From contig DATJWY010000184.1 of the NCBI GenBank assembly GCA_035500775.1, positions 1 to 5,189 on the forward strand: 5,189 bases of DNA, given 5' to 3'. This DNA comes from DATJWY01 sp035500775. Its GTDB lineage: Bacteria; Pseudomonadota; Alphaproteobacteria; Acetobacterales; Acetobacteraceae. Below are positions 1 to 4,685 of this stretch, one piece after another. The notes below the pieces were generated by a model that saw nothing but the letters and a program-made list of their open reading frames with translations, did no database searches and was not told the origin of the DNA. Within the stretch, counting starts at the first letter, position 1. Each line of letters opens with the position of its first letter. Both the position numbers and the translations under genes were made by a program.

Positions 1-197
1 TAGAAGCTGGCGCCGGCCTCGGTCAGGTTCAGTCGGCGGGTGGAACGATTGAACAGCGCGGCGCCGAGATCGGCCTCCAGCGCGCTCACATAGCGGGAGA
101 CGGTGGAGACCTTGATTCCCTCGGCGGCAGCGGCGCGGGAAAAGCTGCCCAGATCCGCCGCGCGCACGAAGGCCCGCATCGCCGCGAAGTAATCCAT
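1..197 (-). CDS. LysR-family transcriptional regulator, N-terminal part (cut by window edge)
   Basis: Sixty-five codons read leftward from ATG at 197-195 and run off the window, so only the DNA-binding head is visible. Residues 1-65 have the LysR winged helix-turn-helix pattern. The start is MDYFAAMRAFVRAADLGSFS, followed by an Ala-rich helix, VSTVSRYVSALEADLG (the recognition helix and LysR 'S.....LE..LG' signature), and ALFNRSTRRLNLTEAG (the wing). The start is supported by an AAGGGAAAGAGAAG purine stretch just upstream and by the usual distance from Met to the helix. By family knowledge, the missing C-terminal part should be a periplasmic-binding-protein-like effector domain in a protein of about 300 residues. 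The gene is divergent from the lrgAB-type operon starting at 452. LysR regulators often control the divergent neighbour, and the staphylococcal and Bacillus cid operons are controlled by the LysR protein CidR, so control of lrgAB is a reasonable inference. The effector is unknown. Confidence 0.93.
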   Translation of the reverse strand, partial: MDYFAAMRAFVRAADLGSFSRAAAAEGIKVSTVSRYVSALEADLGAALFNRSTRRLNLTEAGASF

Positions 198-451
198 CCC
201 GCCGCTTCTCTTTCCCTTTTCCGCAAAAGCCATGTGCCGTGCGGGTGGTTTCGGCGGCAAGGGCGAAGCGCCAGATTTCGCAGGTTCCCGTGGGTCGCCG
301 GAAAAATCGGCCGCCCCGCCATCCGCCGCCGCATGCCCCGCCATGCCCAGCCGCTCCCGCGGCCGGAGAAGAGCGGTTGGCGCCGGCGGCCGGCGCGGGA
401 GCGGACCATGACACCGGCATAACACCCGGCCACGCGCAAGGTAAGGAACCC
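198..451. promoter_or_regulatory. Divergent intergenic region between the LysR gene and lrgAB
   Basis: These 254 bases separate two divergent genes and must hold both promoters. I see no clear -35/-10 pair. A small perfect dyad, CTTTT-CCGC-AAAAG (216-229), lies just upstream of the regulator start. It is the only AT-rich symmetric site here, but it does not fit the T-N11-A LysR box exactly. Bases 305-405 are very GC-rich and include a 10-bp direct repeat (GCCCCGCCAT at 313-322 and 335-344). The frame of the downstream gene stays open back to 239, but that upstream peptide is Pro/Arg/Ala-rich and unlike any CidA/LrgA protein, so I treat it as non-coding. Confidence 0.45.
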
Positions 452-877
452 ATGGCTTTCGCATTCACCATCCTGATCGGCTGCCAGTTGCTCGGCGAGA
501 TCCTGCGTCAGGCCCTGCATCTGCCGGTGCCTGGCCCGGTCATCGGCATGGCCCTGCTGACCGCGATCCTCGTCGCCGTCCGCGCCCCGCGCGAGGCAGA
601 CCGCGCCGCGGAAACCACGCCGGATACGCCGCTCGCCCGGCTCGCCAGCGGGCTGATCGGCGCGATGGGCCTGCTGTTCGTGCCCGCCGGCGTCGGCATC
701 ATCAGCGAAGGCGCCCTGTTGCGGCGGGAATGGCTGCCGATCCTCGCCGGCGTGATCGTCTCGACGCTCTCCGGCCTGCTGGTGACCGGGTTTCTGATGG
801 ACCGGCTCGGCCGGCAGGCGGAGCCGCATGGCGCAACCTCGCCCGGCCTGCCGGCGGTGTCCGGGAGCCGGCCATGA
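452..877 (+). CDS. lrgA: CidA/LrgA-family holin-like membrane protein
   Basis: This is a 141-residue inner-membrane protein of the CidA/LrgA family. These small holin-like proteins pair with an LrgB-type partner and have been linked to murein hydrolase export and cell lysis in staphylococci, and to pyruvate or overflow-metabolite transport in other bacteria. Family hallmarks are clear: GCQLLGEILRQALHLPVPGP (10-29) leads into PGPVIGMALL (27-36), and LLFVPAGVGII (74-84) follows. There are about four hydrophobic segments (roughly 2-18, 29-45, 65-84 and 96-115), then a polar Pro/Gly tail. The ATG at 452 is chosen because AAGGTAAGGA ends four bases before it and the protein then starts where family members do. 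The stop overlaps the next start (ATGA, 874-877), indicating translational coupling. The sequence cannot tell a CidA role from an LrgA role, so the symbol is at family level only. Confidence 0.93.
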   Translation: MAFAFTILIGCQLLGEILRQALHLPVPGPVIGMALLTAILVAVRAPREADRAAETTPDTPLARLASGLIGAMGLLFVPAGVGIISEGALLRREWLPILAGVIVSTLSGLLVTGFLMDRLGRQAEPHGATSPGLPAVSGSRP

Positions 878-1590
878 CCGACATGATCCGCGCGCTCTGG
901 GCGCCGCTCGCGCCGACGCCGCTGCTCTGGCTCACGGTGACGCTGGCCGCCTGGCTCGCCGGCCGGGGGGTGCAGGCCGCCTGCGGCCAGTCGCCGCTGG
1001 CCAACCCGGTGCTGATCGCGATCGCCCTGGTGGCGACGCTGCTTGTCGTCACCGGCACGCCCTACCCCACCTATTTCGCCGGCGCGCAGTTCATCCATTT
1101 CCTGCTCGGCCCGACCACGGTGGCGCTCGCCGTGCCGCTCGCGGGCAACCTGCATCATGTCCGCCGCTGTCTGCATGGCGCGGGGCTCGCGATCCTGGCC
1201 GGGTCCCTGACCTCGGTGGTGAGCGGGGTGGCGGTGGTGTGGTTGCTCGGCGGCAGCCGTGACGTGGCGCTGTCGATGGCGCCGAAGGCGGCGACCACGC
1301 CGATCGCCATGGCGGTGGCGCAGCAGGTCGGCGGCATTCCGTCGCTGACGGCGGCAATCGCAATCGCTGGCGGCATCACTGCCGCGGTGACGGTGCAACT
1401 GGTGCTGGGCAAGATGCGTATCATGGACTGGCGCGCGCATGGTCTCGCCGCCGGGGTGGCGGGCAGCGGCATCGCGGCGGCACAGGTGGCGCCGCTGCAC
1501 GGCCTCGCCGCCGCCTTCGCTGCCCTCGGCATCGGCCTCAACGCGCTGGTGACGGCGGTGCTGGTGCCGCTGCTGGCGCGGTTGATGTAG
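874..1590 (+). CDS. lrgB: LrgB-family membrane protein (CidB/LrgB/YohK type)
   Basis: This 238-residue polytopic inner-membrane protein is the usual partner of CidA/LrgA. Family landmarks in order are NPVLIAIALV (44-53), YFAGAQFIHFLLGPTTVALA (67-86), the core LSMAPKAATTPIAMAVAQQV (133-152) followed by GG and LTA (to 160), and a hydrophobic C-terminal hairpin (roughly 205-235). The length is close to the usual 230 or so residues, and most of the chain is hydrophobic. The start is fixed by the ATGA overlap with the upstream gene. One oddity is that the late conserved segment, which as I recall it usually reads like AAHGIGTA in this family, appears here as GVAGSGIAAAQ (194-204) and lacks the His. 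A second is that the TAG stop (1588-1590) is also the first three bases of an intergenic repeat. The pair may act as a holin/antiholin-like module or as a metabolite transporter; the sequence does not decide which. Confidence 0.93.
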   Translation: MTDMIRALWAPLAPTPLLWLTVTLAAWLAGRGVQAACGQSPLANPVLIAIALVATLLVVTGTPYPTYFAGAQFIHFLLGPTTVALAVPLAGNLHHVRRCLHGAGLAILAGSLTSVVSGVAVVWLLGGSRDVALSMAPKAATTPIAMAVAQQVGGIPSLTAAIAIAGGITAAVTVQLVLGKMRIMDWRAHGLAAGVAGSGIAAAQVAPLHGLAAAFAALGIGLNALVTAVLVPLLARLM

Positions 1591-1661
1591 AGTACGATCG
1601 CTTGAGGCTGACGGCCGGAAAGCGTGAATCGCGGCCTCAGGACAAGGCGCTGGACCATGAT
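1588..1661 (+). repeat. TAGAG-ended intergenic repeat R, copy 1
   Basis: This 74-base stretch matches the reverse complement of 3707-3780 at about 60 of 74 positions by hand alignment. Shared blocks include CGATCGCTTGAGGCTGAC and CGGAAAGCGTGAATC, and both copies begin TAGAG. Here the copy ends after CATGAT, without the long palindrome that follows in copy 2. Its first three bases are the lrgB stop codon. I see no ORF or transposase in it. It is best read as a non-coding dispersed repeat or a remnant of a miniature element. Confidence 0.8.
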
Positions 1662-1685
1662 AGCTTTTGACTGATGCTTATTGAC

Positions 1686-1734
1686 TTGGGGCTTTGCCCC
1701 AAACCCCACCGGGGCCTTGAGGCCCCAGACCCCC
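1686..1734 (+). repeat. GGGGC/GCCCC double-hairpin repeat, left-type copy A
   Basis: Two hairpins lie in tandem. The first is TTGGGGC-TTT-GCCCCAA (1686-1702), and the second is GGGGCC-TTGA-GGCCCC (1711-1726) followed by AGACCC. The same layout recurs at 4589-4634. With the oppositely oriented copy at 1869-1916 it forms a facing pair around two other palindromes. It sits downstream of lrgB and could slow or end transcription, but no T-tract follows the stems. Confidence 0.75.
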
Positions 1735-1741
1735 AACACTT

Positions 1742-1790
1742 TAGAGCGATATCCGATCAGAGGGACTCATCTGATCGGATAAGATTGCTC
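1742..1790. repeat. TAGAGC-type palindrome P1
   Basis: A perfect 12-bp inverted repeat, TATCCGATCAGA (1750-1761) and TCTGATCGGATA (1770-1781), has an 8-base loop. It is flanked by TAGAGC on the left (1742-1747) and GCTC on the right (1787-1790). The core resembles the GATCGGATCAGG arm of the palindrome at 3676-3716. It lies inside the facing repeat pair A/A'. It may be an intergenic palindromic element, or a protein-binding dyad. Confidence 0.65.
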
Positions 1791-1805
1791 GCTAGGTGAA
1801 AGACT

Positions 1806-1847
1806 TAGAGCGCTTTCTGTGAGCCAAGGCGAACGGAAAACGCTCTA
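1806..1847. repeat. TAGAGCG...CGCTCTA palindrome P2
   Basis: A 42-base imperfect palindrome has 20-base arms (1806-1825 and 1828-1847) that match at 16 of 20 positions around a central AA. The ends are TAGAGCG and CGCTCTA. Intergenic palindromes with such ends are familiar from alphaproteobacterial genomes. No coding capacity is visible. It could fold into one long RNA hairpin if transcribed. Confidence 0.65.
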
Positions 1848-1868
1848 CGTAGGGTAATGGATTGGATC

Positions 1869-1916
1869 CCAAAGGCTCCGCCTTTGGCGGGGTCCATGGG
1901 CGGCACCCCTGGCCTT
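1869..1916 (-). repeat. GGGGC/GCCCC-type repeat, right-type copy A' (inverted)
   Basis: It contains the hairpin CCAAAGGC-TCC-GCCTTTGG (1869-1887), then GCGGGGTCCA (1887-1896), and ends CCCCTGGCCTT (1906-1916). The last two blocks recur exactly at 4685-4694 and 4705-4715 in copy B'. A third relative in the opposite orientation is at 3644-3674 (27 of 31 positions match the reverse complement). It faces copy A across about 134 bases. Confidence 0.72.
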
Positions 1917-2105
1917 CTAATGGGTCAACCTAAAACTATCACGCTCTCGCGGTATCAGCCGAAGCGGAACGGCCGTGGAAGGACGCATAACAGGCGATTA
2001 CATTCCGTCTCCGAACGGCAATAAGAATGCGAAGGACCGGAGCCAGAATGGGGGGGGCAATTCCGTCCGGCGGCCTTCATTCAACACAATCTGGGACAGA
2101 TGATC
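1917..2105 (+). other. Leader region of the glycine-zipper lipoprotein gene
   Basis: No gene is visible here. The region must carry the promoter of the lipoprotein gene, but I find no convincing -35/-10 pair. A GGAAC (1966-1970) has no matching CGTT at the spacing expected of an EcfG-type promoter. A run of eight G (2050-2057) lies about 50 bases before the start. GGGA at 2093-2096 is the probable ribosome binding site. Confidence 0.4.
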
Positions 2106-2747
2106 ATGCGACGCACGATGACGGCTACTGCGCTTGCCGGAACACTCGCCCTGGGTGCATGCGCCGTCGCTCCTCCTACAGGACCAAGCCTCCCGGCGAT
2201 GCCCGGTCCCGGAAAGACGTTCGATCAGTTCCGCGCCGATGACTTCCGGTGCCGGCAATATGCGGCGCAGGCCAATGGATTTCAGACCCCGGCCCAGGCC
2301 GCCAACCAAAGTGCCGTCGGGAGCGCCGTGATCGGCACCGCGCTTGGTGCCGCGGCCGGTGCGCTCTTGGGCGCAGCTGGGGGCTCGGCCGGGACCGGGG
2401 CGGCGGCCGGCGCGGGAGCGGGCCTCCTGATGGGCTCGGCGGTCGGCGCCGGCAATGCGCGCGCCTCCGCCGCCGGGATGCAGCGGAACTACGATGTCGC
2501 CTACCTCCAATGCATGGCGGCCAATGGCGAACAGGTCCCGGACCCCACGGTCATTGCCGCTTCCGCTCCCTACCCGGCGGGCTATCCCGGCTATGCCTAT
2601 CCCTATCCGTACTATTCCTACCCTTATTACCCCTATCCACCGGTGATCGGCTGGGGGTGGGGGTGGGGGTGGGGCGGTGGATGGGGCGGACACAACTGGG
2701 GTCACGGTGGCAACTGGGGTCATGGTGGCAACTGGAACGGCCACTGA
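2106..2747 (+). CDS. Glycine-zipper lipoprotein with Tyr/Pro- and Trp/Gly/His-rich tail
   Basis: This is a 213-residue predicted lipoprotein of unknown function. A signal peptide (1-18) ends in the lipobox LGAC, with Cys19 as the lipidation site. Residues 38-58 (FDQFRADDFRCRQYAAQANG) form a polar domain with Cys49. Residues 71-116 are a glycine zipper of repeated GxxxG/AxxxG-like steps, typical of membrane-inserting envelope proteins. Next comes QRNYDVAYLQCMAANGEQVP (126-145) with Cys136, a possible disulfide partner of Cys49. Both flanking blocks recur in proteobacterial glycine-zipper proteins. The tail is low-complexity: Tyr/Pro-rich at 155-179, then Gly/Trp alternation at 182-195 and NWGHGG repeats to the end. 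ATG 2106 is preferred over in-frame ATG 2100 because GGGA (2093-2096) would be only three bases from the latter. It is monocistronic and converges on the 2785-3564 gene. Outer-membrane placement is inferred. Confidence 0.85.
   Translation: MRRTMTATALAGTLALGACAVAPPTGPSLPAMPGPGKTFDQFRADDFRCRQYAAQANGFQTPAQAANQSAVGSAVIGTALGAAAGALLGAAGGSAGTGAAAGAGAGLLMGSAVGAGNARASAAGMQRNYDVAYLQCMAANGEQVPDPTVIAASAPYPAGYPGYAYPYPYYSYPYYPYPPVIGWGWGWGWGGGWGGHNWGHGGNWGHGGNWNGH
2653..2674 (+). repeat. G-quadruplex-type motif inside the lipoprotein gene
   Basis: Four G runs of 5, 5, 5 and 4 bases are separated by single T residues on the coding strand. This fits the canonical intramolecular quadruplex pattern with one-base loops. 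It encodes the alternating Gly-Trp segment of the tail, so it may simply follow from the GGG-TGG codons. It is also a slippage-prone tract with a 6-base unit, so changes would add or remove Gly-Trp pairs in frame. Confidence 0.8.
2694..2744 (+). repeat. 18-bp tandem repeat at the end of the lipoprotein gene
   Basis: Two full 18-base units (2694-2711 and 2712-2729) differ at one base (CAC versus CAT). A diverged partial third unit (2730-2744) runs to the stop codon. Each unit starts AACTGGGGTCA and encodes NWGHGG. The unit is a multiple of three, so copy-number change keeps the reading frame. Confidence 0.85.
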
Positions 2748-2784
2748 CGCCATTGGCGGCCCGGGAGCATGACAGGGCCTGTCG

Positions 2785-3564
2785 TCACTTCATTTGCTCT
2801 ATCAGGTCCAAAAGGGGCTGCTGATCCACCGTGATGAAACCCGCCTGTGGACGATCCAGATCGACGATGAGCATGATGACGCTGCCAATCATCACGGCCA
2901 TGATCCACAGGCCCGCCCTGCTCCACGCCCCGGCCCATTGCTCTCCATAGCCCGCGAAGCCGTGGGCGACGATGGCGACCCCTTCGAGCATGATAAACAC
3001 AACGACGGGAACGTGATTCCGCCCGGCCGTCAGCCGTGTTTCGTGCATGTCGATCATGCTGTTCAGAGCTTGCACGAAGAGGCCCGTCGGAACGACCTGG
3101 GGGTTTGCCGCGGCCGCTTCCATGGCCTCACGCCACAGCTTCCCTTGAATGTCCACGGATCGCCGGATGACTTCCATGACTGCCGGCGACGCAAAGGTTT
3201 CTCCCCCGCGTCTGACACGGAGCAGGGCATACTCCTTGAACAGGGGGGCGACCGCGGAACTGTAAGGCTGCGGCAGCATTTGTCCCCGTAACGCGGCCGT
3301 CCCGATCGCGTTGGCCTCCTCCACCACCGCCGTTTTGCGATCCTCGAAGCGCATCAACGCCATGGAAAAGGTGAAGCCGATCATGAGCGCAAGGAGGCCG
3401 ATGGTTGGTGCCGCCAGGGTCGAAAGAAAACGGTCCGCATCGTCGGGGTTGTGCATGCGTCGCCAACGCGCGAACGCCGCACCGCCTTCCACACCCATCC
3501 CGATGAAAAGCACGATCAGCGCGTAGAGGACCCAGTCATTCGCGGCGTTGATCCATTCAGTCAT
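2785..3564 (-). CDS. DUF4239 (bestrophin-like) integral membrane protein
   Basis: This 259-residue inner-membrane protein fits the DUF4239 family, whose function is not established. Two N-terminal membrane segments (about 11-31 and 50-71) are followed by the family's strongest block, GFTFSMALMRFEDRKTAVVE (63-82) and EANAIGTA (83-90), then MLPQPY (96-101). A soluble region (about 102-180) ends in LNSMIDMHETRL (167-178). Two more membrane segments follow (about 184-205 and 217-235), closing with DLDRPQAGFI (235-244) and VDQQPLLDL (246-254). The order and length fit full-length family members. ATG 3564-3562 follows a GTAGGGGGCG purine stretch. The gene is convergent with the lipoprotein gene, 37 bases away, and has no co-directional neighbour close by. 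The distant resemblance to bestrophins suggests a channel-like fold, but that is inference from the family name rather than from catalytic or pore residues seen here. Confidence 0.85.
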   Translation of the reverse strand: MTEWINAANDWVLYALIVLFIGMGVEGGAAFARWRRMHNPDDADRFLSTLAAPTIGLLALMIGFTFSMALMRFEDRKTAVVEEANAIGTAALRGQMLPQPYSSAVAPLFKEYALLRVRRGGETFASPAVMEVIRRSVDIQGKLWREAMEAAAANPQVVPTGLFVQALNSMIDMHETRLTAGRNHVPVVVFIMLEGVAIVAHGFAGYGEQWAGAWSRAGLWIMAVMIGSVIMLIVDLDRPQAGFITVDQQPLLDLIEQMK

Positions 3565-3641
3565 CCGCGCCCCCTACCCGGTGGGAGGAACCCATCCATC
3601 GACAGGAAACGAGGTGAACTGAAAGAAAGTTTCGCCGGCCC

Positions 3642-3675
3642 CCAGGGGCGCCGCGCCTGGACCTCGCCAAAGGCC
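3642..3675 (+). repeat. GGGGC/GCCCC-type repeat copy C (interrupted)
   Basis: Bases 3644-3674 match the reverse complement of copy A' at 27 of 31 positions, including GGACCTCGCCAAAGGC against GGACCCCGCCAAAGGC. The second hairpin arm (GCCTTTGG in A') is missing directly after it. It reappears as AGCCTTTG at 3781-3788, just beyond the 3676-3780 element. The copy therefore seems to be split in its hairpin loop. Confidence 0.7.
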
Positions 3676-3780
3676 AGATCATGATCGGATCAGGTTGCCT
3701 GATACGATCATGATCTAGTGCCTTGTTTTAACAACGTGATTCACGCTTTCCGACTGTCAGCCTCAAGCGATCGCGCTCTA
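3676..3780 (-). repeat. TAGAGC-ended intergenic repeat R, copy 2 with long palindrome
   Basis: Read on the minus strand it begins TAGAGC (3780-3775) and matches copy 1 (1588-1661) over 74 bases. It ends in a near-perfect palindrome with 19-base arms (3676-3694 and 3698-3716), one mismatch and a TTG loop. The total length is about 105 bases with no coding capacity. Its two ends coincide with the break in copy C of the other repeat family, which supports the whole 105 bases as one mobile or formerly mobile unit. Confidence 0.75.
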
Positions 3781-3823
3781 AGCCTTTGCGAAAGGCCGGA
3801 GCAGCATCCGGCGAACCCTGCCG

Positions 3824-4024
3824 CTACAGACGGGAATTCTCCCGGGCCGACTCTGCCTCGTCCAACCGTATCGTGCAGCGGCGGAAATTCCCTGATCCGG
3901 GGGCAATACCGACATCGGCGCAAGCATGTTCTTCGCGAGCCAGTGGGTCGCTTGCGCCTCCGGACTGGTTGGCAGCGCAAGCCGAAACAAGCCCGGTCAA
4001 CAGGAGCAAGAGGATCGTACGCAT
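3824..4024 (-). CDS. Small putative lipoprotein with one C-x3-G-x2-P-x4-F-x2-C module
   Basis: This 66-residue predicted lipoprotein has no function I recognise. The signal peptide (1-15) is Leu-rich and ends VSAC, with Cys16 as the likely lipidation site. The mature part carries a short linker, LAREEHACADVG (28-39), and a two-cysteine module. In that module Cys35, Gly39, Pro42, Phe47 and Cys50 keep the same spacing as in the C-terminal module of the upstream neighbour. The two cysteines would form a disulfide in the periplasm. A charged tail (DEAESARENSRL) ends the protein. GGAG (complement of 4034-4037) is nine bases before the ATG. The gene follows the 4387-4049 gene by 24 bases on the same strand, so the two are probably co-transcribed. 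The LARE..ACA block shared with the neighbour points to duplication and divergence. Confidence 0.75.
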   Translation of the reverse strand: MRTILLLLLTGLVSACAANQSGGASDPLAREEHACADVGIAPGSGNFRRCTIRLDEAESARENSRL

Positions 4025-4048
4025 GGAAGAATTCTCCGTTCTGGCCGG

Positions 4049-4387
4049 TCACTGAGTGGCTTGGGGGGCATTCCCGAGCACACAATTCGCGAAAGCCGGC
4101 ATGCCCGGTTGCAGACCCTGCTGCTCACAGCGCGCATTCGCTGCGACAATATCCTGGCTGCGCGCTTCTGCCGCCTTCGTTTCAGCCAGCGACCGCCGAA
4201 GGCTGCTGACACAGACTTCGTAGCCCGCATTGTTCGGCATGTAGCCCATGTCCACGGCACAGGCCTGGTGCTCCCGTGCCAGTTGCGTCCCATCCGGCTG
4301 CTCGGCTGCGAGGCCTGGCGTCACACAGGCCGCAGCGAGAAGGCAGATGGCCGGTAAGGAGAAGCGCCAGGATCTCGATGTCTTCAT
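4049..4387 (-). CDS. Small secreted protein with two C-x3/4-G-x2-P-x4-[FY]-x2-C modules
   Basis: This 112-residue exported protein has no function I recognise. A signal sequence (1 to about 28) contains Cys21 after AAA, which could be a weak lipobox. Cleavage by signal peptidase I near GLAA (25-28) is the alternative. Module 1 is Cys43, Gly48, Pro51, Tyr56, Cys59. Module 2 is Cys87, Gly91, Pro94, Phe99, Cys102. A charged helical linker (about 62-86, SLRRSLAETKAAEARSQDI) joins them. The block LAREHQACAV (36-45) is nearly repeated in the next gene. A strong ribosome binding site, AAGGAG (complement of 4394-4399), lies six bases before the ATG. The gene is first in an apparent two-gene operon with 4024-3824. 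The paired cysteines suggest small disulfide-stabilised units in the periplasm; binding partners are unknown. Confidence 0.82.
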   Translation of the reverse strand: MKTSRSWRFSLPAICLLAAACVTPGLAAEQPDGTQLAREHQACAVDMGYMPNNAGYEVCVSSLRRSLAETKAAEARSQDIVAANARCEQQGLQPGMPAFANCVLGNAPQATQ

Positions 4388-4436
4388 TGTCAGCTCCTTG
4401 GGAAAAACCTGCGCGGCCCACGCTTGTCAGACCAAG

Positions 4437-4463
4437 GTATTACTTGTAATTTTAGCAGTTCAA
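4437..4463 (-). promoter_or_regulatory. Candidate promoter for the small secreted-protein operon
   Basis: On the minus strand, TTGAAC (4463-4458) is followed after 15 bases by TAATAC (4442-4437), about 50 bases upstream of the ATG at 4387. The surrounding 4437-4490 is conspicuously AT-rich against a GC-rich background, as expected of a promoter. The spacer is shorter than ideal and the -10 match is weak, so this is only a candidate. Confidence 0.3.
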
Positions 4464-4588
4464 ATAAATACAGATTTAGTAAGACTCCATCCCTGAAATC
4501 TGCGCGCCGCTGATTGCAGCGTCTCCAGTCGATCAGGAAAAGCCAGGGTAATACCATTGGCCCTACTGATTGACCTTTCAGTGAAGCA

Positions 4589-4634
4589 GCGGGGCGCTGC
4601 CCCGCACCCCGCTGGGGGCAGCGCCCCCAGACCC
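4589..4634 (+). repeat. GGGGC/GCCCC double-hairpin repeat, left-type copy B
   Basis: Two tandem hairpins, GCGGGGC-GCT-GCCCCGC (4589-4605) and CTGGGGGC-AGC-GCCCCCAG (4612-4630), are followed by ACCC. The layout is the same as copy A. It faces copy B' across 32 bases. The rest of the gene-free 4388-4752 stretch holds the operon leader, the AT-rich promoter region and about 100 bases (4490-4588) in which I see nothing definite. Confidence 0.75.
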
Positions 4635-4656
4635 GCATAAATTTGGAATCATTCAT

Positions 4657-4685
4657 GAAAATTGGTCTGGGGCCGATGGCCCCAG
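4657..4685 (-). terminator. Possible terminator of the efflux outer-membrane gene
   Basis: Reading leftward from the stop codon at 4753, the 8-bp GC hairpin of copy B' is followed by ACCAATTTTC, a weak T-tract. It could end transcription of the efflux gene before the oppositely placed repeats. The T-tract starts five bases after the stem and is short, so confidence is low. Confidence 0.3.

Noticed and set aside
216..229. Dyad CTTTT-CCGC-AAAAG as a LysR binding site
   Set aside because: Short, without T-N11-A spacing, and overlapping the probable ribosome binding region of the regulator. Kept only as a note in the intergenic entry.
239..451. Open frame extending the CidA/LrgA gene upstream to 239 (71 more residues)
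   Set aside because: The extra peptide is Pro/Arg/Ala-rich and unlike the family. A good ribosome binding site and the family-typical N-terminus are at 452.
508..1739. Long minus-strand open frames opposite lrgAB (for example 508-1500 and 1155-1739)
   Set aside because: Arg/Ala/Pro-rich translations without domains, opposite two clearly recognised genes. They are expected shadows in GC-rich DNA.
384..2421. 21-base exact match between 384-404 and 2401-2421
   Set aside because: Low-complexity GC-rich sequence. One copy encodes Ala/Gly of the glycine zipper, so convergence is more likely than a real repeat.
1998..2753. 251-residue minus-strand open frame opposite the lipoprotein gene
   Set aside because: Low-complexity antisense of the glycine-zipper and tail coding DNA. 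The plus strand has the signal peptide and family blocks.
2771..2783. GACAGG-G-CCTGTC as a terminator between the convergent genes
   Set aside because: A one-base loop cannot form a proper hairpin, and no T-tract follows on either strand.
3832..3845. CGGGA-ATTC-TCCCG inverted repeat
   Set aside because: A short stem inside the coding end of the 66-residue protein gene, with no T-tract and no second copy.
3718..4357. Plus-strand open frames across 3718-4209 and 3926-4357
   Set aside because: They are antisense to the two small secreted-protein genes, which have signal peptides, ribosome binding sites and a shared motif. The first also starts inside a repeat.
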